A stretch of DNA of 64,000 nt from Xiphias gladius. Lineage: Eukaryota > Chordata > Actinopteri > Istiophoriformes > Xiphiidae. A program made the position numbers and the translations under genes. The DNA is taken from assembly GCF_016859285.1 (NCBI RefSeq), contig NC_053412.1, positions 3,477,289 through 3,541,288 on the forward strand. The letters run 5' to 3'. Each line of letters opens with the position of its first letter. The first letter of the stretch is position 1. This document shows, piece after piece, positions 10,914 to 51,831 of the stretch. A model generated the notes under the pieces. That model did not search any database, had not been told where the DNA came from, and worked only from the letters and a program-made list of their open reading frames with translations.

Positions 10914-13900
10914 GACATATTCAATTAAAGATGTTTTGTTGGTTGCAGCCCTGTTCCATTAAGATTTTGCACATAGAAGATACAGCCGCAGAGGCAGACT
11001 CAGCAACCCATTATAAACGGAGGCTGGGGAGGTCATTTATTGGAAGCTGCCGCAGCCCATGAACTCCTGCCCACAGAACAAAGAGCTCGTTTGTATCTGT
11101 AAAGGAAAAGTTAAAACACAAAGTGTACCTCGCAGCTAATTGTACCGTTGCAAAGTGAAATGTTGTTTAATCCGTCTGGGCTGCTGTCAGTATACTTAAT
11201 CTTTTCCTCCTCTGCTGCTCTTGGGTCAGAGGATTGTCTTTGCAGAGAAGTGGAAAAATCTTCACTCGGGGGTTTCTAAGCTCCAAACTGTGTGAAAATG
11301 TTTCGATAAAGCCGAAATTACTGCACAACTGGAGTGCTTTTATATCTTTTTTCACCCTTTACAAACGTATATGTCAGGAAAATATACTGCACTACATTGC
11401 CCTGGGTAGTACCATTATGGGTTTTTTTTTTTATCTTTAGGTCTAGTTTAGTTTTTAGCTTTTAGTTACGTTAGAAGCAAAAGCAAAACAAGAAGAAATC
11501 AGATAAAATTCAGGGAAAAAAGAGTTATTAAAGGCAAGTCTTACAAAGGTATTTGTGTATGAGTCCTAAGGAAATGTACCTTTACCTACAGAGCTGCAAG
11601 TGGACATCTAAATAGCTTAGATGGAAAATCGACTTGATCGTCTTTGTCTTGTCTGGTTGGCTTAGGATTTCAATGCTCATGGTGAAAAAGCCTTTTGGGG
11701 GTCTTCAAAGTCAAGGGCACAGACCAGAGACCTTTGACAAATGTGATTTTTTCCTCCTCTTTGAGATATTCTCAAAACTTTAAATAAATAAATACAACTT
11801 CCCATTGTCTGTCAGAGGGACGTCTTTGGGCCAGAGGTCTTTGCATCGTTCTGAGACCATTGGACTGTGTCTGTGGGGATTTCTGCCGGCCTTAAAATGC
11901 ACTCAGCTGCAGGCTTGAGTGTATCAGCCTTAAACTTGGCACGATTACAGATGCATAGCTGAGCAAGCAAAAGGACTCCCCAGGGTGCTGTTCGCCCATA
12001 TTACAATGCTGTAAAATACATTTTGACACCCTACAAAGCTTGAATTTAAATGTGTTTGCACAGTGACAAATTACAGCAATAAAAGATTATAATACCAAAT
12101 GAGGAGATGCAACTGATCATCTATGCAGATGATAATTAAATGTACAAGCATCTATGGGTGCATACGACGAATTATCCTTTCAGAATAACACTAAAAACAA
12201 ACATTTGTGGGGCAAGTCGACAAGCTACAAAGCTAAAATATAGGCTTGTGAGTTATTAGAGAATGCGCCTACAAATAGTAACCTTACACTTGAGAAATCT
12301 CTCAAAACCTTTGGCAAAACAGCAGAAAGATCACCATCAAGTGATCATCAGGTGAAGAAAAGTCACAGTCTAATGCAGAGGGAATACACAGACCTATACA
12401 GCGGGGAGACAAAACAGCTGCATGGCTCAACACAGAAAGGCTAAAAGGTTCAGTGTGTTTCTAACAAAGTGCTCGACAGCTCGTCGAACAGCGTCGCAAA
12501 TCCTCCGGGGACTCCTCTAATTCTTCTTTTTCTTCGCTCAGCTTTCAAACAATTACCTCTGTCTATTTTCGCGTGTTCAAACGAGCGCACCAGCTTGAAT
12601 ACCTTTAAGCAAAGACTGTCCGAAAGTTTGCGTTGTTATCCGTATTTTAGTGATCATCACATCTCACTCCTTGCTTCTTACCACACCTTTAAGCGTGGCC
12701 GCTGTAAACGCTTTTGCCGTCGGGCAACACCTCGTACGAATGGGCCACTTACAGGGTTGTCCCGATGTCGCTTCACAGGCGGTTAAAGACCCATTCACAC
12801 CTGGACTCGTGTGACACTCTGGACTCTCGCTTGACTGCCGGACGGCCTAACGACCCATGCGCGACCTTAACGACTCTCGAGGTGCGAACGACCCTACGGA
12901 GATCAAATGCCAGTGACTCCCCTCCTCCCTGAAGAAGCTTTTCGGGTGGGAGGCGAAAAAACATCTTCGCGAAGTCTAAGAAGTCCAGTTGCTTTCGGTT
13001 TCGCACTTCAAGAATTAAGAAAAAACATAATAATATTAAAGGAAAATAATAAAAAGCAAGGTGATATAGAACAGGAGCAACATTTAGCTGAACATTAAGT
13101 GTGTGAATATGGGAGACTTATGCGGCAAAAACCATGTCCCTAATGTTTAAGTCAGTATTATGGCAAAATAATGAATGGCCTTTTTGGCATGCCTTATTGA
13201 TTACACCTTTGCTTTTCCTGCCATCACGTCACAGTCTGCTATGAAAAAGGTCTGTTAAGTGGGCTGAGTGGGAGACGAGAGTCATATTTATATCCCTAAA
13301 GCCTACACTGTATATCTATTCACCCGTGATTAAGCTCAACAAAAGGTGAAACTGGTTCGTTCTGGTGAACCGTAGAGCCCATTGAAGAGAGCACTTGATT
13401 AATGCACTCCATTAGTTATCCCTGGCACGGCTCGAAATACACGTGAAACAAAGTCCAGAAGGTCTGAGCTCCTCTTCTTCTTCTTTATCACAAGAACTTT
13501 ACAGGTGTGACGGTTTGTTTAAGAGTAAGAACCTGAAACACAATAACAAGAAAAAAATATTTTTTTTTAAATCTCAGATTTAAGTGACAGTTCTGCGCAA
13601 AATCAGAGCGGCTGGATGAAATAGAGGAAAAGGTGGATACAAATACAAACACGTGTTCCAGAAAATGCTGATTTTTCGCCATAAACCAATGTCTTCTTTA
13701 GAACCTGAGACCAACACTCACACCAAGTCTAATTCGTGTAGCACCTGTCAGTACAGTCAAACTTAACTTTGTGAGTGTTAGCAGCTTGATTTTCAGACGT
13801 TTTACGAGAGAAAGCGAGGGATTAGTGTTGACTTGGGGTCCTCAGACCCACCAGTACTGGTGCTTTAGGATTCATGAGCTAAAGATGAATGGGTAGTGTC

Positions 13901-14055
13901 TCGGCAAAATAAAAGAGCACTTGTAAGTTTCTGTGCACAATTAGCCTTGTCTATTTACATAAATACATAGAAATATTACACAAAGAGCTTTACTGAATTC
14001 ATAAAAAGGAGAACCAGGCAGAAACTGTCTCAGTCCTTCTTCCCTTTTCCCTTTA
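10914..14055. other. Intergenic spacer downstream of atp7b
   Basis: No host gene is recognised. The last 100-200 bases should contain the atp7b 3' UTR. A retroelement-like remnant lies at 12690-13015. The rest is unremarkable AT-rich sequence. Confidence 0.45.
12690..13015 (+). mobile_element. Penelope-like retroelement remnant (tentative)
   Basis: GC-rich island in AT-rich surroundings, ending in gaagaagcttttcgggtggg, a 'ggcgaaa' core and then 'agtccagttgc'. I recall this ending from fish Penelope-like elements, whose terminal repeats carry a hammerhead-ribozyme-like core. This copy is short, broken and has no usable coding region. Family assignment is from memory and uncertain. Confidence 0.35.
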
Positions 14056-34402
<20,347 letters not shown>

Positions 34403-35987
34403 GTTCGAGCAGATGCTCTGAAGTCGTTTTTTTTTTTTCTTGCTTTGTTTTTTTTCCTCTCGTATCTTCAGCTGCCTGTCAGAGTCGGAGGGCAAAAGTC
34501 CGCGTCGGGCGAGCGCCTCGTCCGGTTCCTGGAGATAAGAGGAGCGCGGAGCAGCGGGGGTGCGCACTCCGGTTACTTTTTTTTTTTTCCTCCTTTTTTT
34601 TTGGGGGGGGGTTTCAGCTCTGGAGCAGAAGCGTTTGCATCGGTGGGGGTTCACGAAGACAGCGCGGGCAAAGCCTTCAATCACATGACCTGTGCATGCG
34701 GGAGCAGAAAGAGACTCAACACCAGCGGAGATCAGCCTCACGAACAGCAAAATGTGCCAAAAAAAAAAAAGTCAATTCCATGTACTCATTCAGTCTAATG
34801 TTCACACTGCTACAGCACTTCCACAAATTCTTCAATTCCTCCTGGAATCTCTATTTATACAGCAGGACTACAGAAATAAACCATAATAGCTGTAGAAAAA
34901 TAAGTTTTATTTAAGTCCAGATAAATTCAAGTACAAGCACTTCATAAAAGCAGACACCCCCCCCCATACACACACACACACACACACACCCTCCCTCCCT
35001 CCCTTCCGTAGGCTTTTATTATAGGGGATTAAATATTAAAAGCCAGTTTGCTACTGTAAAATTTTAAAAAAATCCAGCCTAATTTCTCTGTCTCTTTTCA
35101 GAGAGCTGCAGAGGTAAAAAAAAATACTTCCAACACAATTTCATTTGACTTTTTTGCCAAACAGAAGTGGAACATTTTCAACTGCCAATGCTCTTAATTG
35201 CACAAACTGACTCTCGAGTTAATATTTACGAAAATCATTTTATTGACTGCACTCGATAAAGCCTCAAATGTCAATGGCAACCTGTAAAATGATGCAACAA
35301 CAGTCAGAGTGTGTGTGTGTGTGTGTGTGGAGGTGGGAGGCTTGGGGGTGAAATCGAAGCAAAGAGGGGTGAGGGTGTTAAAAAAGATGCAAAGGAATGT
35401 TGGAAATGTTAGAATAACTGAAGAAAAAAGGGGGAAAATAGCTTCCGTTTTGTTTTGTGTGTACTAAAAGGATATAAAATATGGCACACGCAAAACAAAC
35501 AAAAAAAAATCCATATTTAGTCATTTCATCTGCGTCTTAAAAGTTTTTTTTCTCTACAGCAAGTGACAGAAACCTGCCAGGTGGCCGAGATACCAACAAT
35601 CCCTCAGATCGTCAGACTGATGTTCTGTTCCTTGTTCTGAAGTCAACCTTGTCCTTAAACTTCTTAGAAATCTCAGTTTTTTTTCTCTCTCTCTCTCAAC
35701 AATCCCGCCATCAGACGAACAGGAAATGAAAACGAACTCCTTTGGCTGCAGGAGCACAAGATCATCTCGCCTTGGCACGATTTCTCGCCTTTTTTTTTTT
35801 GTTTTGTTTTTTTGTTTTTTTAAGGAAATACAGTAATTTTAGACCCAAAAAAAAAAAAAAAAAAAAACAAGAAAAAATGTTCAAACGGTCACTTTTTTGC
35901 AGTGTAGATCTGAACAACAGGGAAACAGGTTGGGGGTGGGGGGTGGGGGGGAGCAACAGGAACCAAACTTCTGTCTTTCAGAACCTC
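34403..35987. other. atp7b 5' region and eed 3' region
   Basis: The atp7b promoter and 5' UTR lie just above 34402 and the eed 3' UTR just below 35988, both on the minus strand. The sequence at 34400-34740 is GC-rich with CpGs and holds TGCGCAC at 34561-34567, matching the core of a metal-response element (TGCRCNC). Minus-strand AATAAA hexamers at 34906-34911, 35015-35020 and 35238-35243 are candidate eed polyadenylation signals. (CA)n runs at 34968-34989 and (GT)n at 35309-35329. Confidence 0.4.
34561..34567 (+). promoter_or_regulatory. Possible metal-response element core near atp7b start
   Basis: TGCGCAC fits the MTF-1 core TGCRCNC and lies about 160 bases upstream of the atp7b start codon. 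A seven-base match is expected often by chance in GC-rich DNA, and only one copy was noticed, so this is weak. Confidence 0.2.
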
Positions 35988-43474
<7,487 letters not shown>

Positions 43475-43539
43475 GTTCTTATTTTCCCTCATTTTGGCTC
43501 AAACTCCGCGTCTTCCGCTCCGCCGCCGGAAAGCGCTGC

Positions 43540-43560
43540 CGGGTAACGTAGTTCGATTCA
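43540..43560 (-). promoter_or_regulatory. ZNF143-like motif near eed start (imperfect)
   Basis: Minus strand reads AACTACGTTACCCGGCAGC, close to the ZNF143/THAP11 consensus ACTACAnnTCCCAGCA, 55-75 bases upstream of the eed start codon, a typical position for that factor. One to two mismatches, so tentative. Confidence 0.3.
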
Positions 43561-43963
43561 TTCGGTCGAGAGTTGCGCTTCAGCTAAATTTCTTTCAAAA
43601 TTCGGATGGAAAAATACAAAATATTTGCCGGTTATAGTTGCTTTTCTCCGTTAAACATAATTTTAACTTTGGGCCATAGTAACTTTATCTGCATTTTACA
43701 CAATATTTAACATTTTGTTAAAAAAAAAAAAAAAAAACAAACAACACGTAAAACATTTCCAGCCCTAGTTCACTTTGGACATGCAGAGTTCACTGATACT
43801 TCATTGGCACTGAACACTGCAATAATCACCGAGTCAAGGCCCATTTTAAAAGGAATTAGATGCATTAAAAGTGCTAAATGTCAAGGAAACGGGGGGTGCT
43901 GGACCCCCAGGCACTGTCTGCATGGGGGAGAACCCTGGGCAGCTGTAGAACATGCCGGTGGGA

Positions 43964-43981
43964 CTACATCTCCCAGCTGGC
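43964..43981 (+). promoter_or_regulatory. ZNF143-type motif
   Basis: ACTACATCTCCCAGC on the plus strand matches the consensus ACTACAnnTCCCAGC exactly at the fixed positions. It is about 480 bases upstream of the eed start. A second good match (ACTACAACTCCCGG, minus strand) lies at 47987-48001 in a pwp2 intron. Confidence 0.3.
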
Positions 43982-44433
43982 CTGGGTGTGTATGGGTGTC
44001 ACTCTGGAGGGGGGGGGGGGTGTTTCATGTGAAAAGTGTGCTGTGCTTTCAACTCCTCTGCATTAAAATCCAAATAAATATGAAGCAGATGTGAACCTCT
44101 GCTCAGGTTGAACGTGAAGGACGCTCTGCCGGCAGTTACGCGAGGTCAAAGAAAGTATGATAAAGGTGTAACAAAAAACAGCGAAGTAGGAGTCCTGAGA
44201 GGAGGGCAAATCAGCCAGACTCACCTGTGGGTGTAGGGCATTTAACCTAACCGAATCCAGGCCAAATACTACATGAAAACATGCACATTTACTTATGAAT
44301 TTAATAATAATATTTAAAAAAAAGAACTGTTTACAATCATAATGTTTTGTCACAGAAATATGTTTGTTCTTAAAGTCCAAAATTATTTTTCTCTCTTTGC
44401 AGGGATATCTGCCGCGGTGATGAAGTGAGGTGC

Positions 44434-47400
44434 CTAAAGCATCATCTCTGCATCTTGTAAGGAGGCTTCGCTCATCTCCTCAGACAGCCCTTCATCTTCA
44501 TCCTCCTCATCCTCCTCCCCCTCGTCCTCCTCGGCCGCTCTCTTTACACCCCTCTGCTTTGACAGGGCCACGGCGTAACGAATGTTATACATGTTAAAGT
44601 CACACCTGTACGGGGAAAATACACACTTACAGTTACTGACTTTGTTTGAATTCGGGTGTCAGATATATACAACCAAATAAATTCAGTGGTTTTAGGCTCC
44701 CCTCACCTCACATATGCTGTTATTTTTTGTGTATATTCACCTTTCTATTGGTGTTAATTAGGTTCAGTATGAGACAGTGGGGGTGGATGTTGCTAAAGTG
44801 CTGAGACTCACAGTTTGGACAGGTTGTCAAAGTGTCTCTTGATGCTCTTCTGCAGCGCCTGGAGGGTGGGCAGTATGGCCCCTGACCTGCACACCAAAGG
44901 AAATCTGGTATAGTCACTCTGAATTTTTGATAAAACAGACTAAATGCAATGAAATGTTTAGTCTTACATTCAGTAAATTACAAAGAAAAGCAATGACTAT
45001 GTTGCCAGTCTGTGCCCACAGGGGCCTTGGTCTTGGTGGTTCCCGTTTACTTGATATCACGCAGAACATTCCTCAGATCTTGCACCGTGTTATAATCTAA
45101 AAACAAAGTAATAGAAAAAGGTGATAAGGGGGCCGGGAGCAGACCTGTTCTTGAGTTTCTGTCCGTGCAGCATGAGCAGGCTCTGGGCCCAGGTCATGTA
45201 GAACTGCAGGTGACCCGACTTCTCCAGGCACGCCGCCACAAATCCCAGAAGCTTTTCGACGTAAATGTCAGGAAGAGAGCCACAAACCACTGGGACTAGA
45301 GGACAGACACGGACAATCCAGATCTCTCAGGTGGTTTTTTTAAGCTCTAAGGTGAGTTCATATCCAGCCATTTAAAATTCACCGTGTTGTCTGAAGGATT
45401 GGTTCACTCACTCTGCGCATGCGGCACGGTCTCCAGCACCTCCTGCTTGAGGGCTTTTTCGTTGAGTCTGAACGCCAGCACGATGGCCGACGCCCACTCC
45501 TGAAGCCGCAGCTGCTTGCGTATGCTGCCCGGCGTCACGTCCAAGTCGAGGTCGTAGGGGTCAAACACCATAGAACCGTCGAGGGAGTAGACCAGCAGGC
45601 CCTCGGTGGTAGAGGCCGCCCAGCTGCGACCTGACAGAAGATGGAGCCACTTTATTAGCCAGCTGACACCATTGATAATGCCAAGGGGGGAAAAAAAAAA
45701 TTTCTCGGTTGTAATTCTGTCACCTACCAGTAGGGGAGAACCGCAGCGAGCTGACTCTGATCTCTGGTTTGAAGTGTCGAGAACTCATGTCACCTTTAAA
45801 GTTATGCAGAGAGAAAAGATATACGGTCAAAGTCAAACAGAGGAGAACCTGCAGCGAGAACGTCAAGGAAAGTCGGGCAGAAACATCAGGGAATAAGAGA
45901 AGATGCTACGAAAGACATCAAGCAACAACAAATGTGGCTTTGATAATTTTGTTCAACGCTGACGAATCAATGTAGAAAACTGATGTGCTATCGAATCTCC
46001 AAGGTGACCAAATACATTTGAAGCAAATCAACAAATAAATCCACACGATCTTGATTGAAAAGGCCTTGTACTGTATTGATCCACGTGTTCAGTGATCGAT
46101 ACAGAAAGTTGCCCTGTCTCCGTGTCCTGTTCATCTTTGCACCAGTGTCACTGCAGCAGATTCCACATAGCGTTCGCAGGAATAAATTCCCTCTTAAACT
46201 TCGTAGTGAACGGGTCTGAGTTCTGAAGGCAGTGCCGTACCTCTCCTGACTCCGGGGAGACTGATGTTGACCCCGTCTCCGTCCCCTGCTCCGTCATCCA
46301 CCAGGGCCAGGCTGCCGAACTCCGTCATCTTCCGCCTGTCCAGGAACTCCTGAAGGTAAAGCGGGAGGACAACATGAATAAGATAACAGGGCTCTCGTAT
46401 CAGTTGTACAAAACAGACTCTTTAGAGATGACGGGGATTTTAATTTGCACCCGGAAAATGTTTCTCCATCTTTTTAAATTTGACTTTTGAGAACTATCAA
46501 AGTATATTTTACTTGTTTTACTTCATGGTACCATGGGACAAGAGAAAGACACCAATCTCTGTTTCTACAGTTGACAGCAAGTTCCTGATTACGTTATGCG
46601 TCGCTGTAAAAGCTGTGAGCGAACTGAACGTGAGGCTGTACCTCCATGGCATCGAAGGACAAGTTGCAGGAGATTTCAAACTTCTTCATGAGCATCTGCT
46701 CCTTGACGTTGTAGATGCAGACAAACTTGGACTGACCTCCTGCCAAAACAGACTGCCCATCCGCAGAGTAGCACAGACACGTAAAGGACCTTAATGGAAA
46801 ACAATTGTAACACAAAACCTGGATCAATGCCCAAACTAAAGCAAAACTGTCTTCAAACCCAAAAAAATTCATCAAGTTGAATGTTTAAACTATGTTTTGA
46901 AAGAAACTGAGAGAACCTGTCCACTCACTTGCCCTTGGCGGACTGTTTGGCTGTGATTTTATCCGTCTCTTTGCGGCCCATCTCCAGATCGTGGCGTCCA
47001 GCCACGGAGCCGGTTTGTGTGGCCGTGTGGGGGTTCCAGAAAGATATCTCCCCATTCAGAGTGGCCACGGCCACTTCCTGGCCATCAGGGCGGTAAGTCA
47101 CCGACAAGCCTGAGGAAAAAAAAAAAAAAAAAACAGCGAGCGCGGTTACTTTTTAATGTTTTTTTAATCTATTATATTTACAGCAATGTATCAATACCGT
47201 CCATGAAAAAGTGCAGAGCACTTTAAATAAGTCGAACATAAAACACAAAACAAACACAAACCTACAAAAGCAAAAGCTAAACAAATAAAATAATTCAAAT
47301 TAACAATAATCAATGAATAAAATAAAATAAAATAAATCAAATCAAGTCAGATGTTTTGTCACTTAAAGCCAAGTGGTCAAACAGCACTAAACATTATTTA

Positions 47401-50400
47401 CTGTAAAAGTCTGTTCATTTTAAAAAGCACAATCCCCGAGTTGCCATGAAAAGTTTCATTAACAATGCGGGACGATGGGAAAGGACACTGGGTCTGCTGC
47501 TTTAGTTTTGTTTCACGCAAAAATTTTAGAGCTTTCAAAATCTCAAAATAATGTTCCATATTGTTTGAAACTTTCTATATATGCAGAGGAATAACAGCAG
47601 TGAAAATCCCCCTTTTTTTGATCCGTTACAAAGAGGCACGTTTTGCCCCCCGTACGGAATCTGCTCTGACTGGTCCAGTCTGAGGGGGGGCGGACTCTCA
47701 ATCATGCACATGACAAACACATGAGTGATGTGTCGTGTGTCTGTGTCTATACAGTTTATTGACTGTCTTAGTTCAGTCTCCATTTGTGAATCCAACAACA
47801 GTGCAATTTAAATCTTTCCAACTTTGGTGCCCCTTAGTGGCTGCATTAAAAACAAAAAAAACAAAAAAAAAAAGACAACAGACTGTGGCAGACGACAGTA
47901 CACCTCAGCTGGGTCACCTGAGCAGCACTGAAGGATCTAAACATCCCATGATCAGGTTAGACCACTGCTGGTATAACCAAGAAGCACCGGGAGTTGTAGT
48001 CCACCCCATCAGTATTTACCATCAGAGCTGAGGGGAAGTGTTTCCTTGACCTGCCAGCTGTCCAACATGTCCCACAGCCGGACGGTGCGATCCCACGAGG
48101 CACTTGCCAGGACGGACTGGACTGGACTGAAACACAAGCAGCTGACTGGACCCTCGTGACCCCCAAGAACCTAGTTAGTCGTAGGGAGGAAGGAGATGAG
48201 GCTTCACAGTTGATAAATACACTGTCCTGTAACTTACAGATGACACAGGTAAATCTGAGTGAGATACTAGTTGCTCAGGATGGGAGTGTTAGTTGAATTG
48301 TTCCGCTTTAAATCACCGACACATAGGTGAATTTCCTCCACACTTTCAGTAGAAAACTTCTTAATGCATCATAAAAAGGAAATATAATTGTGGCTGAAGA
48401 GTTTAAACTTGTGTAAATTTGTGAATACCTCCAGCAGTCTGCCTGTCTGCATGGACCAGAGGAAGATCTCAAAGGAGTCCTGGGCTCCCGCGCTCACCAG
48501 CTCTCCGCTGTTATCGACTGCCAGGGAGGAGAACTGCGCGGGCCGAGGCGACGTGAATGTCCGGAAGTTTCGGTACCTATAAAAACGCACACAAACATAT
48601 TCACACGTGCTCTGTTAGACAACCACAAATCCTTGCACGGCAGATTCATACAGCACATACTGCAGACAACTGTTCTCATTCTCTCTGTTTTGGCTCAGTC
48701 TCCGTCTCCGTAAAAATCCCGGAGGCGAACCAGCTCCACTAGAAGTTCACCTGTGCAGGTCGAACGCTCTGACCGTCCCATCCAGAGAAGCGCTGACGAT
48801 GACGAAGCCGCTGGAGGTGAAGGTGACGTTGGTGACGCTGCTGCTGTGCTCCGTGAAGGTGACGAAGCAAAGGCCGCTGTTGGTGTTCCACACCTTGACC
48901 TGTGGGAACGAAACCACAGTCGGACGTCAAGTATAAACACCTTCAGGTCAGATCATTAGCATTGGTGCTCGTCCAGGACCTTTTTACTGTTTTCTGTAGG
49001 TTTTAAATCAAAATGAGAAACATGGGGGGGGGCACTGTTGTCTATTGTATATTACTTCCCACCGCGTTCCAGACTCGCATATGAATAGTGAGAAATAGCC
49101 GCACTCACTTTGCCATCGTCCCCTCCTGTTACGATGTACTGCCCGTCTGGCGAGTAAGCCAGCGAGGCCATGTTGTTGAAGTGCCCCTGCTGCTTGAAGA
49201 CGTACGACTCGCTCTGCCACTCCCACACCAGCAGCTGACCCATCCCTGAAACAAACAGCGTCCCCAAAAACACACAAAATACAATAAACACGATCAGTCA
49301 GCTACACGTGTTGCAACAGAAAACCATTAATCCCCGCGATACAGCCCACGAAAGGTCTGTCAAACCTCAGTTTGCTGGTTTTAAATGGGCACAGGGCCGG
49401 AGAGGCTGAGACTGACTTCTTACCTGAGCACCCAAAGCCGATCCAGTCTCCAGAACTGTTTATGGCCACTGAAGCAATTCTCTGGTCTGAAATACTGGAG
49501 GGAAAACATTCAAATAGTCAACTAAGGTAACGTCATTCAAATGGGAAAACCCTGCCAGTCCCGTCCCGTCTTTCCTTTCCTTCTCTGCAGACTCCTAAAA
49601 ACATGCGACGTGCATGTTCTACTCCCATTCTGACTTTTGTCTCCTTCCCTCTACGGCACTCCCATAAGAGCACCTCACAAATTACTCACCTGAGGGAGTG
49701 GATAAGGTTGAACTCCGGAAGCTCGTGCAGGTGGAAGATCCCGGACGCAAAACCGGTGACCAGGATGTGAGTCGGCTTGTGGTAGGCGGCAGCAGTCAGG
49801 TTGTTAAAATCCCCCTCCTTGTTGAAGAAGTGTCTACAAGAGCAGAGGCAAAAAGAATTAAAGAACGAGGAAGCTGCAGTTGCTCTGATCCTTCACCCGG
49901 CTTCTGCAGCCAAAGGGCACCTCCAGGGGCAGCTGATGTCTTTAATGTCAACTTAAACGTCGGCGGAGACTTTCAAGATGGAGCTCACGATTTTTACTAG
50001 CAACTAATTTATGCATTACTAAAGTATTTACTGGCTAAGACTTTTCTTAAGCTTTAATGCTGCAGCCTGATTAAGTAAACAGCAAATCTGACAGTAGTGA
50101 GTAGTTACTAAGAACTTAGCAAAGACTGAGTTTACACACAAACTCTGCTGTGATTACCTGGTGCAACACAATCCAAGTTATTTAACCCTTAATATATTGG
50201 CTGTTATTTGATTATTCCAATCTACTGGATGTCCACACTTGAAAATGGCTGCTACATATTACAGTTACATTCGCCGCAAAATAAATATAGTAATTCTATC
50301 GACACAATCAGCCAGTAAAAAGGAATGAAAAATAAGAGGTTTCTTACTTGCTCCTCTGCTTGTATCGAACGTTCTTGATCGTCTTCTTCTCTTTGGGAGC

Positions 50401-50868
50401 TTCAGCTTTCCCTCTGATGACCTCTCCCTCCTCTCCCTCCAGCCTCTCCTCCTCCTCCTCCTCATCGTCCTCCTCTACCTCCCCCTGTCTCGGGGGCTTG
50501 GGTTTGTCCCGGCTCTTAGTCAGGACGAGGCCGTCCAGCTCGGTGTCGCTCTCCCAGACGCACAGCGTCCCATCCTGGCTCACCGTGTACAGCTGGAAAC
50601 GCAGGATAAAACACACTCATAAAGGTTAAATTCACAAGTGTGTCGATGTTTTGTTATTCATTTTTATGCTAAAACCACATTTGTACTTTCAGCCTAAATC
50701 ACTAAGTAGTGGAAGGCATAAAATTAACTCACATCCAGGCTGTCTTTCTCGAAGAAGCAGCCCACGATCAAATCTTTGTGTCCACCCAGGGAATAGTAGA
50801 TGAGGTTGGCCCAGCGCTCTGCACCAAACACCCACGTGGACATGTCTTTGCTGCCCACCACAAAACAC
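44434..50868 (-). CDS. pwp2: PWP2 (UTP1), SSU processome WD40 protein, 5' exons missing
   Basis: Nucleolar UTP-B subunit required for early pre-18S rRNA processing. Exons seen: 50733-50868, 50348-50592, 49690-49833, 49424-49494, 49109-49245, 48751-48899, 48429-48576, 48020-48170, 46929-47109, 46642-46789, 46241-46349, 45728-45793, 45412-45630, 45145-45295, 44812-44886, 44434-44605: 766 residues in one frame. The first begins [19 protein letters not shown], near human residue 157 of 919, so roughly 157 N-terminal residues are absent. Tandem WD40 repeats ([32 protein letters not shown]) form the second propeller; an acidic loop ([12 protein letters not shown]) precedes it; the C-terminal region has [10 protein letters not shown] and an acidic tail. 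The missing exons should lie in or beyond the N run at 51001-51500. All junctions seen are GT-AG. Confidence 0.95.
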
Positions 50869-51000
50869 CTGAAGGAAAGCGCCACAATCACGGGTTATGA
50901 GGATTACTCTTTTCCCAGTTACAGGCTAGTTCAACCAGTTTCAGTGTTCACATATGAACAGACCATTCAGCTTGTGTGTAGCTGTATATTCGTTGAAATG

Positions 51001-51500
51001 NNNNNNNNNNNNNNNNNNNNNNNNNNNNNNNNNNNNNNNNNNNNNNNNNNNNNNNNNNNNNNNNNNNNNNNNNNNNNNNNNNNNNNNNNNNNNNNNNNNN
51101 NNNNNNNNNNNNNNNNNNNNNNNNNNNNNNNNNNNNNNNNNNNNNNNNNNNNNNNNNNNNNNNNNNNNNNNNNNNNNNNNNNNNNNNNNNNNNNNNNNNN
51201 NNNNNNNNNNNNNNNNNNNNNNNNNNNNNNNNNNNNNNNNNNNNNNNNNNNNNNNNNNNNNNNNNNNNNNNNNNNNNNNNNNNNNNNNNNNNNNNNNNNN
51301 NNNNNNNNNNNNNNNNNNNNNNNNNNNNNNNNNNNNNNNNNNNNNNNNNNNNNNNNNNNNNNNNNNNNNNNNNNNNNNNNNNNNNNNNNNNNNNNNNNNN
51401 NNNNNNNNNNNNNNNNNNNNNNNNNNNNNNNNNNNNNNNNNNNNNNNNNNNNNNNNNNNNNNNNNNNNNNNNNNNNNNNNNNNNNNNNNNNNNNNNNNNN
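51001..51500. other. Assembly gap (500 N)
   Basis: Exactly 500 undetermined bases, the usual placeholder length for a gap of unknown size. It falls between the pwp2 exons and the tRNA-Ile array. Any open frame spanning it is an artefact. Confidence 0.99.
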
Positions 51501-51519
51501 AACAGTGGGGGCTGAAGTC

Positions 51520-51583
51520 TGGCCAGTATGGGGATTAAACCCACGACCTTGGCATTATTAGCACCATGGTCTAACCAGCTGAG
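51520..51583 (-). pseudogene. 5'-truncated tRNA-Ile copy 1
   Basis: Keeps the D-stem 3' part, anticodon, variable and T arms and the 3' acceptor strand, but the 5' acceptor and A-box start are replaced by GAAAAGAC. The B box is also changed (GGTTTAATCC). Directly downstream of the intact gene at 51610. Confidence 0.85.
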
Positions 51584-51609
51584 TCTTTTCATTAGTGGGG
51601 GTTGAAGAC

Positions 51610-51683
51610 TGGCCAGTATGGGGATTGAACCCATGACCTTGGTGTTATTAGCACCACGCTCTAACCAGCTGAGCTAACCGGCC
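51610..51683 (-). tRNA. tRNA-Ile (AAT) array copy 1
   Basis: Minus-strand GGCCGGT acceptor pairs with ACTGGCC, D arm GCTCAGCTGGTTAGAGC, anticodon loop CTAATAA (AAT), B box GGTTCAATCCC. The anticodon stem has T-A where most copies have T-G. No TTTT before the truncated copy that follows. Confidence 0.92.
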
Positions 51684-51831
51684 TGCATTTAAGGGTTTTT
51701 TTTAAACAAAATTTATTCCAAATCTTATCCTGGGCAGGATGAACAATAGTGTGGATGTACAGTCAGGTGTAACCACCTTCCAGGTTGGTGTTTGTCAAGG
51801 GGAATCAGCCAAAACAGTAGGGGTTGAAGAC

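Larger units (their letters stand above)
43475..44433. other. eed promoter region and pwp2 3' UTR
   Basis: Between eed's start and pwp2's stop, both on the minus strand. It contains a poly-A run at 43718-43737 and no gene. The eed-proximal 60 bases are GC-rich. ACTACA-type motifs (see separate entries) suggest promoter elements. Confidence 0.4.

Noticed and set aside
12469-12786. 105-codon plus-strand open frame as a gene
   Set aside because: No recognisable domain, no splice context, and its end overlaps a repeat remnant.
50800-51634. Long open frames across 51001-51500
   Set aside because: They are made of N and are not sequence.
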